From NCBI RefSeq assembly GCF_009720745.1, contig NZ_WNKX01000006.1:248001-312000 (forward strand): DNA of 64,000 bases, given 5' to 3'. The notes under the pieces were generated by a model that did no database searches, was not told where the DNA came from, and saw only the letters and a list, made by a program, of their open reading frames with translations. Positions 21,984 through 30,514 of the stretch are shown in pieces. The translations under genes were made by a program, and so were the position numbers. The DNA comes from Massilia eburnea (GTDB lineage: Bacteria; Pseudomonadota; Gammaproteobacteria; Burkholderiales; Burkholderiaceae_D). Every line of letters starts with the position of its first letter. Position 1 is the stretch's first letter.

Positions 21984-24836
21984 TTATTTCATTGCGAAAG
22001 GCGCACCCTGTGCACGTGCCTTTAGCAGGCACGGTATGCACACCGATGCTGGAAGATCTGGCATCACATAATCTTGCTTTGCAGGGCCGACGAAGGACTT
22101 CTTGCCCGCCTTGATCTCGATCTTGCCGGGGCACTGCACCGTGATGTTTCCACCATCGATGGTGATGTTCGCGCCTCCTGCGGTCGAAAGGCTGATCTTC
22201 TTCGCGGCGGCCCAATCGATATGGGCGTTGGAACTCTTCACGTTGATGGTGTCGCGCGCCATGACGGACATGGTGCCGGCCTGCGCCTGCACGTCGATGT
22301 TGTCGCGGGCAGCGATCATCTGCAGACCGAGGTCTTGTTCGCCAGGCTTCACGGCGCCGCCCAGCATGCCGATGGACTGGCGCGTGTGCAGGCGCATCTG
22401 GCCGCCTGTGGCGAGCTGGGTGTCGGCTCCGCTCATGACCGTGGCTACCTTGCCGGCGACGATCTGCAGGTCGTGTGCGGCGCTCATCGACATGCCATCC
22501 TTGGCGCAGATAGCGACGATTGGGGCGACGGAATGCGGCAGCTTACCTGCTTCAGGTTTGGTATTGCGTTCACCTGCGTCGGCCAGCGCTGCATCCAGGC
22601 TGTCGGAACCCACCATGCCGGAGACGGAGGTCAGGAGCTGCTTGAGCGGCGGCTCTTCGTCTTTGTCGCCGGTCGCGCCGGCATGCGCGGCAAGGCCGAC
22701 GGTCTTGTGCTTGGTGGCCGCGTCGTGGAAGGTTTCGCCAAGCGTGACGGCCTGTTTCAGCATCGCGATGCCGGGAGTATTGTCGCCTGCGAGGCCGCGC
22801 TGGCTGGCGTTGTGGGGCAGGGCGTAGCTGCTCACCAGCAGGCCGGCGCCGCCGCGCACTGCTCCATATGCGTCGGTGCGCAGTTCGGCGCCTTGCCCGC
22901 GCAGGCTGCCGCGGTAGTTGTCGGCGCTGTGCACCAGGTGGCCGAGGTTCAGTTCCGTGGCGGCGAGGGTGCTGCGCAGCTGGATGCGGCCTTGCTGGTC
23001 GGTGTCGTCAAACAGCAGCTGGTTGTAGCCGTTGCCGCCGAATTCCTTGCTGCGCACGCCCCATTGCGCGGAGGCGTTGCGGTGGTCGCCGCTGCCCGCT
23101 GCGAGGCCGTGCCATACCGGGCTGTTGCCGGCGGCGAGATTGCCCTGGCCGGAAGGCGCGTGGTCGTGGGCGCTGGCGAAGGGCTGGCCATCATTCGCTG
23201 CCACTTGTCCGCCCGGCGTTGGCGGCATGCCGCCTTCGCCCTGGCCGTTGTACAGGGCGCCGATGATGATCGGGCGGTCGATATCGTTTTCCAGGAACTG
23301 CACCAGCACTTCCTGCCCGATGCGCGGCAGGAACTGGCTTCCCATGCCGCCGCCGGCGGAGCGCTGCGCCACGCGCACCCAGCACGTCGCATCGGCACTC
23401 TCCTGCCAGTGGAAGCGGATGCGTACGCGGCCCAGCCGGTCGCAGTAGATTTCGTTGTTGCCCTGTGCGTATTCCTGGCCGTCCGCGCCAACAACGATGG
23501 CGCTCTGGCTGCCCATGGCGGTGGGCTTGGCGTGCTGGCGGCCTTCACCGCCGTGATGGGCGGGGCGCCAAGGCACTTCCGCCGCCAGTGCGGTAAAGCT
23601 GTTGGCGTAACCGCTGGAAGAAGCTTTTTCCAGCGTGGTGCGGAAGTCTTCGGGCATGTCGCGTACTGGCGCCGCGAGTGTTTCCAGCAACTCGGGGATA
23701 GGGCCGAACAGTTCCGCCAGGCCGCGCTTGGCCGCCGTCGGCAGGTTGTTGACGCCTACGCCCAGCACGCGCAGCGTGATGTAGCTTGGGTCTTCGTCGG
23801 CGCCGAACAGGGCGCCTTGGGTCATGGTGAAGCGGGTGCCCGCGCGCAGTGTGCGCACGGTGGAACGGCCCTGGCATTGCTGGCTGCGTGCCTCCAGCAG
23901 TTGCATGTGCAGTGTGGCGTAGCGCTCGGCCTCGGCGCTGTCCGTGTAGAAGTATTGGCCGGGGTAGTCGTAGCTTTCCAGCAGAGGGGCATTTTTGCCC
24001 AGGTCATTAACGCGTGTCGGCACGGTGGCGCCGACAGCGGCCTTGGCTTTGTAGTCGTAGCTGATGACGGCAACCGCACCGCTCACCAGCTGGCGCATGG
24101 TGTGCAGCGATTGGATGGTGTCGAATTTTTCACCGGCGCGCGCGGCGTGGTAGCGCAGGCCGTGACCCGCGGCGCTGCTGGCGTCTTCCGGCGTGGCCGA
24201 CTTCTGGCTGCTGTCGGCGAACAGTATGAGCGTTTGCTCCTCCTCGCCGTCTTCGAAGCGCCAGGCGACGCCTTCTTCCGTCAGCAAGCGGCGCACGAAA
24301 TCGTAGTCGGATTCGCGGTATTGGCAGCAGTAGCTGCGGGCCGGCAGGGCGTCGAGCAAAGAGCGTGCGTCGTCGCTCCATTGCCATTTGGCGTAGGGCG
24401 CGTAATCGGAGAACACGGCATCGACGATGTCGGCCACGCCCTTGTCCTGCCACACGCGGCTATTGCGCGTTTGTGTCGCGAGCCAGAGCCAGGACGACAG
24501 GCGCAGACGATAGCGTGCAAAGCCGCCCTCGCTACCCAGCATGGCGGCATGGCTGATATAGCCGTGGAAAGCCGTGCGGCTGCCATCGGCCAGGCTGGCC
24601 TTCAGGGTGGCTTGCTGGCCCAGCAGCTCGGCGGGGCGAATGGCGGCGCTGGTCGACAGCACGATGACGTCACGCGTCGTGATTTCCTGCAGGCAGTCGT
24701 CGGTCAGGAATGCTTCCACCAGCAATCCGCCGGAACCGTAGTCCCCATCCTTCTTAAGGCTGAGCTCATAGAGCCGGCTTTCGCTGGTGAATTGGGCGAG
24801 GGAGGCCGCCACCTGGGCCAGGAGTTCAGTCCTCAT
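21984..24836 (-). CDS. vgrG: Type VI secretion spike protein VgrG with DUF2345 extension
   Basis: VgrG trimers tip the T6SS tube and carry effectors. The ATG at 24836 gives 950 residues (a TTG at 24863 is an alternative; neither has a strong ribosome-binding site). The gp27-like part occupies about residues 1-370 (YCCQYRESDYDFVRRLL), the gp5-like OB fold about 425-510 (YCDRLGRVRIRFHW, RIGQEVLVQFLENDIDRP), then a DUF2345 region about 740-900 ending in ITIDGGNITVQCPGKIEIKA. No extra enzymatic domain is evident at the C-terminus, consistent with a cargo effector encoded downstream. Base composition is high G+C (38 of 60 at 22981-23040), unlike the effector genes. No T6SS baseplate or sheath genes are in the window. 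Confidence 0.93.
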   Translation of the reverse strand: MRTELLAQVAASLAQFTSESRLYELSLKKDGDYGSGGLLVEAFLTDDCLQEITTRDVIVLSTSAAIRPAELLGQQATLKASLADGSRTAFHGYISHAAMLGSEGGFARYRLRLSSWLWLATQTRNSRVWQDKGVADIVDAVFSDYAPYAKWQWSDDARSLLDALPARSYCCQYRESDYDFVRRLLTEEGVAWRFEDGEEEQTLILFADSSQKSATPEDASSAAGHGLRYHAARAGEKFDTIQSLHTMRQLVSGAVAVISYDYKAKAAVGATVPTRVNDLGKNAPLLESYDYPGQYFYTDSAEAERYATLHMQLLEARSQQCQGRSTVRTLRAGTRFTMTQGALFGADEDPSYITLRVLGVGVNNLPTAAKRGLAELFGPIPELLETLAAPVRDMPEDFRTTLEKASSSGYANSFTALAAEVPWRPAHHGGEGRQHAKPTAMGSQSAIVVGADGQEYAQGNNEIYCDRLGRVRIRFHWQESADATCWVRVAQRSAGGGMGSQFLPRIGQEVLVQFLENDIDRPIIIGALYNGQGEGGMPPTPGGQVAANDGQPFASAHDHAPSGQGNLAAGNSPVWHGLAAGSGDHRNASAQWGVRSKEFGGNGYNQLLFDDTDQQGRIQLRSTLAATELNLGHLVHSADNYRGSLRGQGAELRTDAYGAVRGGAGLLVSSYALPHNASQRGLAGDNTPGIAMLKQAVTLGETFHDAATKHKTVGLAAHAGATGDKDEEPPLKQLLTSVSGMVGSDSLDAALADAGERNTKPEAGKLPHSVAPIVAICAKDGMSMSAAHDLQIVAGKVATVMSGADTQLATGGQMRLHTRQSIGMLGGAVKPGEQDLGLQMIAARDNIDVQAQAGTMSVMARDTINVKSSNAHIDWAAAKKISLSTAGGANITIDGGNITVQCPGKIEIKAGKKSFVGPAKQDYVMPDLPASVCIPCLLKARAQGAPFAMK

Positions 24837-24940
24837 ATCTATCTGCAAGGCAATAATTAGCAAAACGCAAACAATAGCAGAGGTGAATTATTCTTGCCAC
24901 ACGGTTGAATAGGCGGGTGAAAACCGGCCAGATCCAAGCT

Positions 24941-24969
24941 TTGACTTGACCCGGCCCACTGGATAATGC
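24941..24969 (+). promoter_or_regulatory. Sigma70-like promoter upstream of flgG
   Basis: TTGACT (24941-24946) and TAATGC (24964-24969) are separated by exactly 17 bp. The site lies in the 165-bp gap between vgrG and flgG and would start transcription about 25 nt before the flgG ATG. It could drive flgG-flgJ independently of the flgB operon, from which they are separated here by 9.5 kb. No sigma28 motif is seen in this gap. Confidence 0.6.
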
Positions 24970-25001
24970 CTGCATAGGAAAACCGTTTTTGGAGCAGGCA
25001 A

Positions 25002-25784
25002 ATGATTCGATCACTGTGGATTGCCAAGACTGGCATGGAAGCGCAGCAGACCCAGATGGACGTGGTGTCCAACAATCTGGCGAACGTCAGCACCAATGGC
25101 TTCAAGAAGTCGCGTGCAGTGTTTGAAGACCTGCTCTACCAGAACATCCGCCAGCCCGGCGCGGCCTCGTCGCAGCAGACCCAACTGCCTTCCGGTATGC
25201 AAGTAGGTACTGGGGTGCGTCCGGTTTCCATCGAACGCATCCACACCCAGGGCAACCCGCAATCGACCGGCAACGACAAGGACTTGATGGTCAACGGCAA
25301 CGGCTTCTTCCCGGTACTGCTGCCGGACGGTACCACCGCCTACACCCGCGACGGCTCCTTCCAGCGCGATAACAATGGCCAGATGGTGACGTCCAGCGGC
25401 TTCGTGCTGCAGCCGGCCATTACCATCCCGATCAATGCCACCAGCATCACGGTCGGGCGCGACGGCATCGTCTCGGTCACGCTGCCGGGCCAGGCGGCGC
25501 CGCAGCAGATCGGCGCGATCCAGCTGGCCACCTTCATCAACCCCACCGGCCTGGAGTCGAAGGGTGAGAACCTGTATGTGGAAACCGGCTCGTCCGGCGC
25601 CGCCACCCAGAACCAGCCGGGCACCAATGGCACCGGCGTGATCCTGCAGGGCTACGTGGAAACCTCCAACGTCAACGTGGTCGAGGAAATGGTGAACATG
25701 ATCCAGACCCAGCGCGCCTACGAAATCAATTCGAAGGCGATCACGACCTCCGACCAGATGCTGCAGCGCTTGACGCAGCTGTAA
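25002..25784 (+). CDS. flgG: Flagellar distal rod protein FlgG
   Basis: FlgG forms the distal rod through the P and L rings. The 260-residue protein has the axial N-terminus ([20 protein letters not shown]) and C-terminus ([20 protein letters not shown]). Its length matches the family exactly. A GGAG Shine-Dalgarno precedes the ATG. It now heads flgGHIJ, with flgH 15 nt downstream. Confidence 0.97.
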   Translation: MIRSLWIAKTGMEAQQTQMDVVSNNLANVSTNGFKKSRAVFEDLLYQNIRQPGAASSQQTQLPSGMQVGTGVRPVSIERIHTQGNPQSTGNDKDLMVNGNGFFPVLLPDGTTAYTRDGSFQRDNNGQMVTSSGFVLQPAITIPINATSITVGRDGIVSVTLPGQAAPQQIGAIQLATFINPTGLESKGENLYVETGSSGAATQNQPGTNGTGVILQGYVETSNVNVVEEMVNMIQTQRAYEINSKAITTSDQMLQRLTQL

Positions 25785-25799
25785 TCGAGCGAGCCAGCC

Positions 25800-26453
25800 A
25801 TGCGTAACGCCACTGTCTCCGTCCTCGCCGCCACGCTGTTATCCGCCTGTGCCGGCGCGCCGACTTCCATCGTCCAGGGGCCGACCAGTGCGCGCCCGCT
25901 GCCGCCTTCCTATCCGCCTGCAGCGGTGACAAATGGCTCGATCTACCAGGCCAGCACTTATCGTCCGGCCTTCGAAGACCGCCGCGCGCGTCATGTGGGC
26001 GACGTGATCAATGTCGTCATCACGGAAAGCACTTCCGCCGTCAAGAACGGCGCCAGCGCCGGCAACAAGTCCGGCAGCGTCAACTTCGGTGTGCCTGGCC
26101 TGCTCCAGGGCAAATTTGGCACCAATATCGCCACCAGTTCCGACAACAAGTTCGCGGACGCCGACAGCCAATCCCTCAGCAACAGCTTCCGCGGCACCAT
26201 CGGCGCGACCGTGGTGGAAGTGCTGTCGAACGGTAACCTGATCATCGCCGGCGAAAAGCAGGTCGGCATGAACAAGGCCACCGAATACATCCGCATTTCC
26301 GGCATGGTGAACCCGGACTCGATCAACGGCAATTCGGTGGCGTCCACCTCCATCGCCGATGCGCGCGTCGAATACCGCACCAAGAGCAATATCGACGGAG
26401 CGGAAGTACAGTCGATGCTGTCGCGCTTCTTCCTCAGCCTGCTGCCATTCTGA
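25800..26453 (+). CDS. flgH: Flagellar L-ring lipoprotein FlgH
   Basis: FlgH builds the outer-membrane L ring. The lipoprotein signal peptide MRNATVSVLAATLLSAC has lipobox L-S-A-C with Cys-17. The body has the conserved RRARHVGDVINVVITESTSA and GNLIIAGEKQVGMN regions, and a SMLSRFFLSLLPF end. At 217 residues it is of typical length (about 220-230). flgI starts 2 nt after its stop. Confidence 0.96.
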   Translation: MRNATVSVLAATLLSACAGAPTSIVQGPTSARPLPPSYPPAAVTNGSIYQASTYRPAFEDRRARHVGDVINVVITESTSAVKNGASAGNKSGSVNFGVPGLLQGKFGTNIATSSDNKFADADSQSLSNSFRGTIGATVVEVLSNGNLIIAGEKQVGMNKATEYIRISGMVNPDSINGNSVASTSIADARVEYRTKSNIDGAEVQSMLSRFFLSLLPF

Positions 26454-26455
26454 CC

Positions 26456-27562
26456 ATGAAGACTTTCAAACTCCTGGCCCTGTGTGCCGCAATGATCCTG
26501 GCTCCAGCCGTGCAGGCTGAACGCCTGAAAGACCTGGCCAGCATCGCCGGCGTGCGCCAGAACCAGTTGATGGGCTACGGCCTGGTCGTGGGCCTGGACG
26601 GCTCCGGCGACCAGACCACCCAAACCCCGTTCACCGTGCAATCGGTGGCATCGATGCTGCAGCAGATGGGTATTGCGCTGCCGGCCGGCACTACGCTGCA
26701 GCTCAAGAACGTAGCTGCCGTGATGGTCACCACCAGCCTGCCGGCATTTGCACAGCCTGGCCAGCAGATCGACGTCACCGTGTCTTCGATGGGTAACGCC
26801 AAATCGCTGCGTGGCGGCACGCTGCTCATGACCCCACTGAAAGGTGCGGACGGCCAGGTGTACGGCATGGCGCAAGGTAACGTGCTGGTGGGCGGCGTTG
26901 GCGCGCAGGCGCCGGGCGGTGGCGCAGCCGTCGTCGTCAACCACCTGTCGGTCGGCCGCATTTCCGGCGGCGCCACGGTGGAACGCGCCGTGCCGACCAC
27001 GCTGGGCGAGGGCGGCCAGATCCGCCTCGAACTGAACAACACGGACTTTGCCACCGCCAGCCGCGTGGTCACGGCCATCAACGATAAATACGGCGCCGGC
27101 GTGGCCTATGCCCAGGACGGCCGCACCATCCGCGTGACAGCCCCATCATCGAGCGATGCACGCGTGGCCTTCATCGGCGACCTGGAAAACATGGACGTGC
27201 GCCCGGCGCGCCAAGCTGCCAAAGTCATCATGAACGCGCGCACCGGCTCGGTGGTGATGAACCAGGAAGTCACGCTGGAGACTTGCGCCATCTCGCACGG
27301 CAACCTGTCCGTCTCCGTCAATGCCGACACCCAGGTCAGCCAACCGAACGCACTGAGCGGAGGCCAGACTGTCGTTTCGCAGCAGGGCAGCGTCGACATC
27401 AAGAAAGACTCCGGCAAGGTCATCATGCTCAAGGGGGGCGCTTCGCTGGCCGAAGTGGTCAAGGCCCTGAACGCGATCGGCGCCTCGCCGCAAGACCTGC
27501 TGGCCATCCTGCAGGCGATGAAAGCAGCAGGCTCGTTGCGCGCCGAGCTGGAAATCATTTAA
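26456..27562 (+). CDS. flgI: Flagellar P-ring protein FlgI
   Basis: FlgI forms the periplasmic P ring around the rod, with FlgA (10789-11481) as chaperone. A Sec signal peptide (MKTFKLLALCAAMILAPAVQA) is followed by the conserved ERLKDLASIAGVRQNQLMGY start of the mature protein. GDQTTQTPFTVQS, the central FlgI body and the C-terminal ASLAEVVKALNAIGASPQDL follow. Its 368 residues are typical. It is tightly spaced between flgH and flgJ. Confidence 0.97.
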   Translation: MKTFKLLALCAAMILAPAVQAERLKDLASIAGVRQNQLMGYGLVVGLDGSGDQTTQTPFTVQSVASMLQQMGIALPAGTTLQLKNVAAVMVTTSLPAFAQPGQQIDVTVSSMGNAKSLRGGTLLMTPLKGADGQVYGMAQGNVLVGGVGAQAPGGGAAVVVNHLSVGRISGGATVERAVPTTLGEGGQIRLELNNTDFATASRVVTAINDKYGAGVAYAQDGRTIRVTAPSSSDARVAFIGDLENMDVRPARQAAKVIMNARTGSVVMNQEVTLETCAISHGNLSVSVNADTQVSQPNALSGGQTVVSQQGSVDIKKDSGKVIMLKGGASLAEVVKALNAIGASPQDLLAILQAMKAAGSLRAELEII

Positions 27563-27572
27563 GGATGCAGCC

Positions 27573-28478
27573 ATGATCGTGCGCACCGCTCCCACCGACC
27601 TGAGCTCGAACCTTGCCATCGACAGCAAGGGCATGTCCGAGCTGCGCCAGTCGGCGCGCGCCGGTTCGCCCGAAGCATTGAAGACTGCGGCGACACAGTT
27701 CGAATCCATGTTCGTCAACATGATGATGAAGAGCATGCGCGACGCCACGCCGCAAGACGGCATGATGGACAGCCAGCAAACCAAGATGTTCACCACCATG
27801 CTGGACCAGCAAACCAGCCAGAGCATCGCCAAGAAGGGCATGGGCCTGGCCGACGTGCTGGTGCGCCAGTTGTCGAAGACCCTGCCGCCGCAAGATGGCG
27901 TGCCGACCGACCCTGCCATGGCGCGCGCCTTGATGGAACAGGCCAAGCTGCAACGCTCAATCGAAGCCAGCGGCGGCGCGTCCGCCATGGCTGCCGCCAG
28001 TAACGCCGGCAAGCCGGCCCACGTGCGCGCCTTCCAGGACAAGCTGGCCGGCGACGCCGAAGAGGCCAGCCGCACCTCCGGCATCCCTGCCAAGTTCATG
28101 CTGGGCCAGGCCGCGCTCGAATCGGGCTGGGGCCGCCGCGAAATCAAGGGCCGCGACGGCACCAACAGCCACAACCTGTTCGGCATCAAGGCCGGTCCCG
28201 ACTGGAAAGGCCGTGTTGTCGAAACGGCCACAACCGAATACGTCAACGGCAAACCGCAAACCCGCGTCGAGAAATTCCGTGCTTACGACAGCTACGCCGA
28301 CAGTTTCAAGGACTATGCCCGCCTGCTGAGCAGCAATCCACGCTATGAAAAAGCGCTGGCCGCCGCTGGCAGCACCGATGCGGCGGGCTTTGCACGCCAC
28401 CTGCAGAAGGCCGGCTACGCCACCGATCCCAACTATGCCACCAAGCTGGCCGGCATTATCCAGCGCACTCTTGCCTGA
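27573..28478 (+). CDS. flgJ: Rod scaffold and peptidoglycan hydrolase FlgJ
   Basis: FlgJ caps the growing rod and cuts peptidoglycan to let it through. The N-terminal scaffold domain covers about residues 1-115 (FESMFVNMMMKSMRDATPQDG). The C-terminal glucosaminidase domain covers about 150-300, with FMLGQAALESGWGRREI holding the probable catalytic Glu, then NLFGIKAG and FRAYDSYADSFKDYARLL. The two-domain form is usual for beta- and gammaproteobacteria. It ends the flgG-J unit; a sigma28 promoter for flgKL begins right after the stop. Confidence 0.96.
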   Translation: MIVRTAPTDLSSNLAIDSKGMSELRQSARAGSPEALKTAATQFESMFVNMMMKSMRDATPQDGMMDSQQTKMFTTMLDQQTSQSIAKKGMGLADVLVRQLSKTLPPQDGVPTDPAMARALMEQAKLQRSIEASGGASAMAAASNAGKPAHVRAFQDKLAGDAEEASRTSGIPAKFMLGQAALESGWGRREIKGRDGTNSHNLFGIKAGPDWKGRVVETATTEYVNGKPQTRVEKFRAYDSYADSFKDYARLLSSNPRYEKALAAAGSTDAAGFARHLQKAGYATDPNYATKLAGIIQRTLA

Positions 28479-28484
28479 CGAACA

Positions 28485-28511
28485 TCAAGTTTTGTCCGGA
28501 TGTGCCGTAAA
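28485..28511 (+). promoter_or_regulatory. Sigma28 (FliA) promoter for flgK-flgL
   Basis: TCAAGTTT, an 11-bp spacer and GCCGTAAA lie 30 nt upstream of the flgK start and 6 nt after the flgJ stop. The predicted start near 28519 leaves a short leader of about 22 nt. It shares the -10 element with the flgM and fliD promoters. Confidence 0.87.
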
Positions 28512-28540
28512 CTGAATATCTAGCGAAGGTAATTATCAAT

Positions 28541-30493
28541 ATGTCCTTACTCAGCATCGGTAAAAGTGGTTTGTTGGCTGCCCAGGCGGGGCTGGCCACC
28601 ACTGGGCACAACATTACCAACGCCAATGTGACGGGCTACAACCGCCAGGTGGTCGTGCAGGGCACCACGCCGCCGCTGCAGACCGGCGACGGCTTCATCG
28701 GCACCGGCACCGAAGTGGCGCAGATCAAGCGCGTCTACGACGATTTCCTGAACCGCCAACTGCTGGGCGCACAGACCAACCAGGCTTCGCTCGAGACGTA
28801 TTCGAACCAGATTAACCAGATCGACAACTTGCTGGCCGACACCACGGTCGGCTTGTCGCCGGCGCTGCAGGATTTCTTCAAAAGCGTCCAGACCGCCGAT
28901 GCCAACCCGCAATCGACGGCGACGCGCCAGGCGATGTTGTCGTCTGCACAATCGTTGGCTTCGCGCTTCAACGGCATCGCCGGCCGCCTGAAGGAAATGC
29001 AACAAGGCGTCAACTCCGGCATTACCGCCAGCGTCAACGAAGTCAATTCCTTCGCGCGCCGCATCGCCGACCTGAACAATACGATTGCCGGCTTGTCCGT
29101 CGATCCCTCCGCGCTGCCGAACGATTTGATGGACCAGCGCGACGCCCTGATTGCTGAGCTGAACAAGCAGGTCGCGCTGACCGTGCGTCCGGGCGAAAAC
29201 AATATGCTGAATATTTCCTTCGGCACCGGCCAGCCATTGGTGATCGGCAACCGCGCGCAGGAGCTGGCGACGCAGAACTCGCCATTCGACCCGGAACGCA
29301 TCGTGGTCGGCTACCAGACCCAGGGCAAATTCTCACCGCTGCCGGACAGCGTGATCACCGGCGGCCAGCTCGGCGGCCTGATCGATTTCCGCAACAGCGG
29401 CCTCGATGTAGCGAATGCCAACCTCGGCAAAGTGGCGGCAGGCCTGGCGGATGCCTTCAACGACCAGCACAAGCTGGGCGTGGACCTGAACGGCCAGATG
29501 GGCGGCAACTTCTTCAAGGATATCCACGCCTACGTCGGCTACGACAACCGCAACTCGCCATCGAGCACGGTGAAAGTCGACGCGACCATCGTTGATGCTT
29601 CTGCGCTGACCACCTCGGATTACGACATCAACTACAACGGCACCGACTTCATCGTGACCCGCGCCAGCGATGGCGCCACCACCACGATCAATCCGTACCC
29701 GCAAACCCAGCCGCAAGTGATCGATGGCGTAGCCTTCTCGATCACGGGCGCCGCTGGCGGTCCCGACCACTTCCTGGTACGCCCGACTTACAACGCGGCC
29801 CAGGATTTCGGCGTCGAGCTGCAGGACAAGAACAAGATTGCGCTGGCGGCGCCGATCAGCACTTCGGTACCGAACACCAACACCGGCACCGGCAAGATCA
29901 GCGCCGGCGCGGTCAACGCGAACTACCTGTTGCCGGGCAACCAGCTGGCTGCACCGGTCACGCTGACCTACAACAAGGCCGCCAATACGTTCACCGGCTT
30001 CCCGGCGACTGCGGCGGTGGACGTCACGGTCAACGGCACCACGACGACCTATCCGGCCGGCACCCCGGTGCCTTACACGGATGGCGCCACGATGACTTTC
30101 CAGGGCATCGAGTTTTCCATCACCGGCAATCCGGCCAATAACGACACGTTCACCGTTTCGCCCGGCAGCGGCGTGGGCGATGCGCGCAATGGTACGCTGC
30201 TGGCAGGCCTGCAATCGAAAAACATCCTGGACGGCGGCCACGCCACCTTCCAGGCCGGCTATGCACAAATGGTCAACTTCGTCGGCAACAAGGCGCGCGA
30301 AGTGCAGATCGCCAGCACCGCCGCCGACACCACCGTGCAGCAGGCCCAGGCCGCGCGCGATTCGGTCTCCGGCGTCAACCTGGACGAAGAAGCGTCCAAC
30401 CTGCTGCGCTACCAGCAAGCCTACCAGGCTGCCGGCAAGATCATGCAGGTGGCAAACACCTTGTTCGATACCCTGCTGTCGCTGAATCAATAG
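28541..30493 (+). CDS. flgK: Hook-filament junction protein FlgK (HAP1)
   Basis: FlgK joins the hook to the filament. The 650-residue protein has the axial N-terminus (GLATTGHNITNANVTGYNRQ) and C-terminus (VSGVNLDEEASNLLRYQQAYQAAGKIMQV). The central region, about residues 330-560, is the variable outer domain, including repeated TYNKAANTFTG and FTVSP-type segments. Family length is usually 450-650, so this is a long version. It is the first gene of the flgKL unit; its chaperone is FlgN. Confidence 0.96.
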   Translation: MSLLSIGKSGLLAAQAGLATTGHNITNANVTGYNRQVVVQGTTPPLQTGDGFIGTGTEVAQIKRVYDDFLNRQLLGAQTNQASLETYSNQINQIDNLLADTTVGLSPALQDFFKSVQTADANPQSTATRQAMLSSAQSLASRFNGIAGRLKEMQQGVNSGITASVNEVNSFARRIADLNNTIAGLSVDPSALPNDLMDQRDALIAELNKQVALTVRPGENNMLNISFGTGQPLVIGNRAQELATQNSPFDPERIVVGYQTQGKFSPLPDSVITGGQLGGLIDFRNSGLDVANANLGKVAAGLADAFNDQHKLGVDLNGQMGGNFFKDIHAYVGYDNRNSPSSTVKVDATIVDASALTTSDYDINYNGTDFIVTRASDGATTTINPYPQTQPQVIDGVAFSITGAAGGPDHFLVRPTYNAAQDFGVELQDKNKIALAAPISTSVPNTNTGTGKISAGAVNANYLLPGNQLAAPVTLTYNKAANTFTGFPATAAVDVTVNGTTTTYPAGTPVPYTDGATMTFQGIEFSITGNPANNDTFTVSPGSGVGDARNGTLLAGLQSKNILDGGHATFQAGYAQMVNFVGNKAREVQIASTAADTTVQQAQAARDSVSGVNLDEEASNLLRYQQAYQAAGKIMQVANTLFDTLLSLNQ

Positions 30494-30514
30494 GATTTTT
30501 GAAGGAATAGCATC

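Noticed and set aside
21984..24836. VgrG with its own C-terminal toxin domain
   Set aside because: After the DUF2345 region only a short tail remains, with no enzymatic motif; the downstream DUF4123 and lipase genes explain the cargo.
22074..24860. 928-codon plus-strand frame opposite vgrG
   Set aside because: It mirrors vgrG in a high-G+C region, has no recognisable domain or ribosome-binding site, and its composition is that of an antisense shadow.
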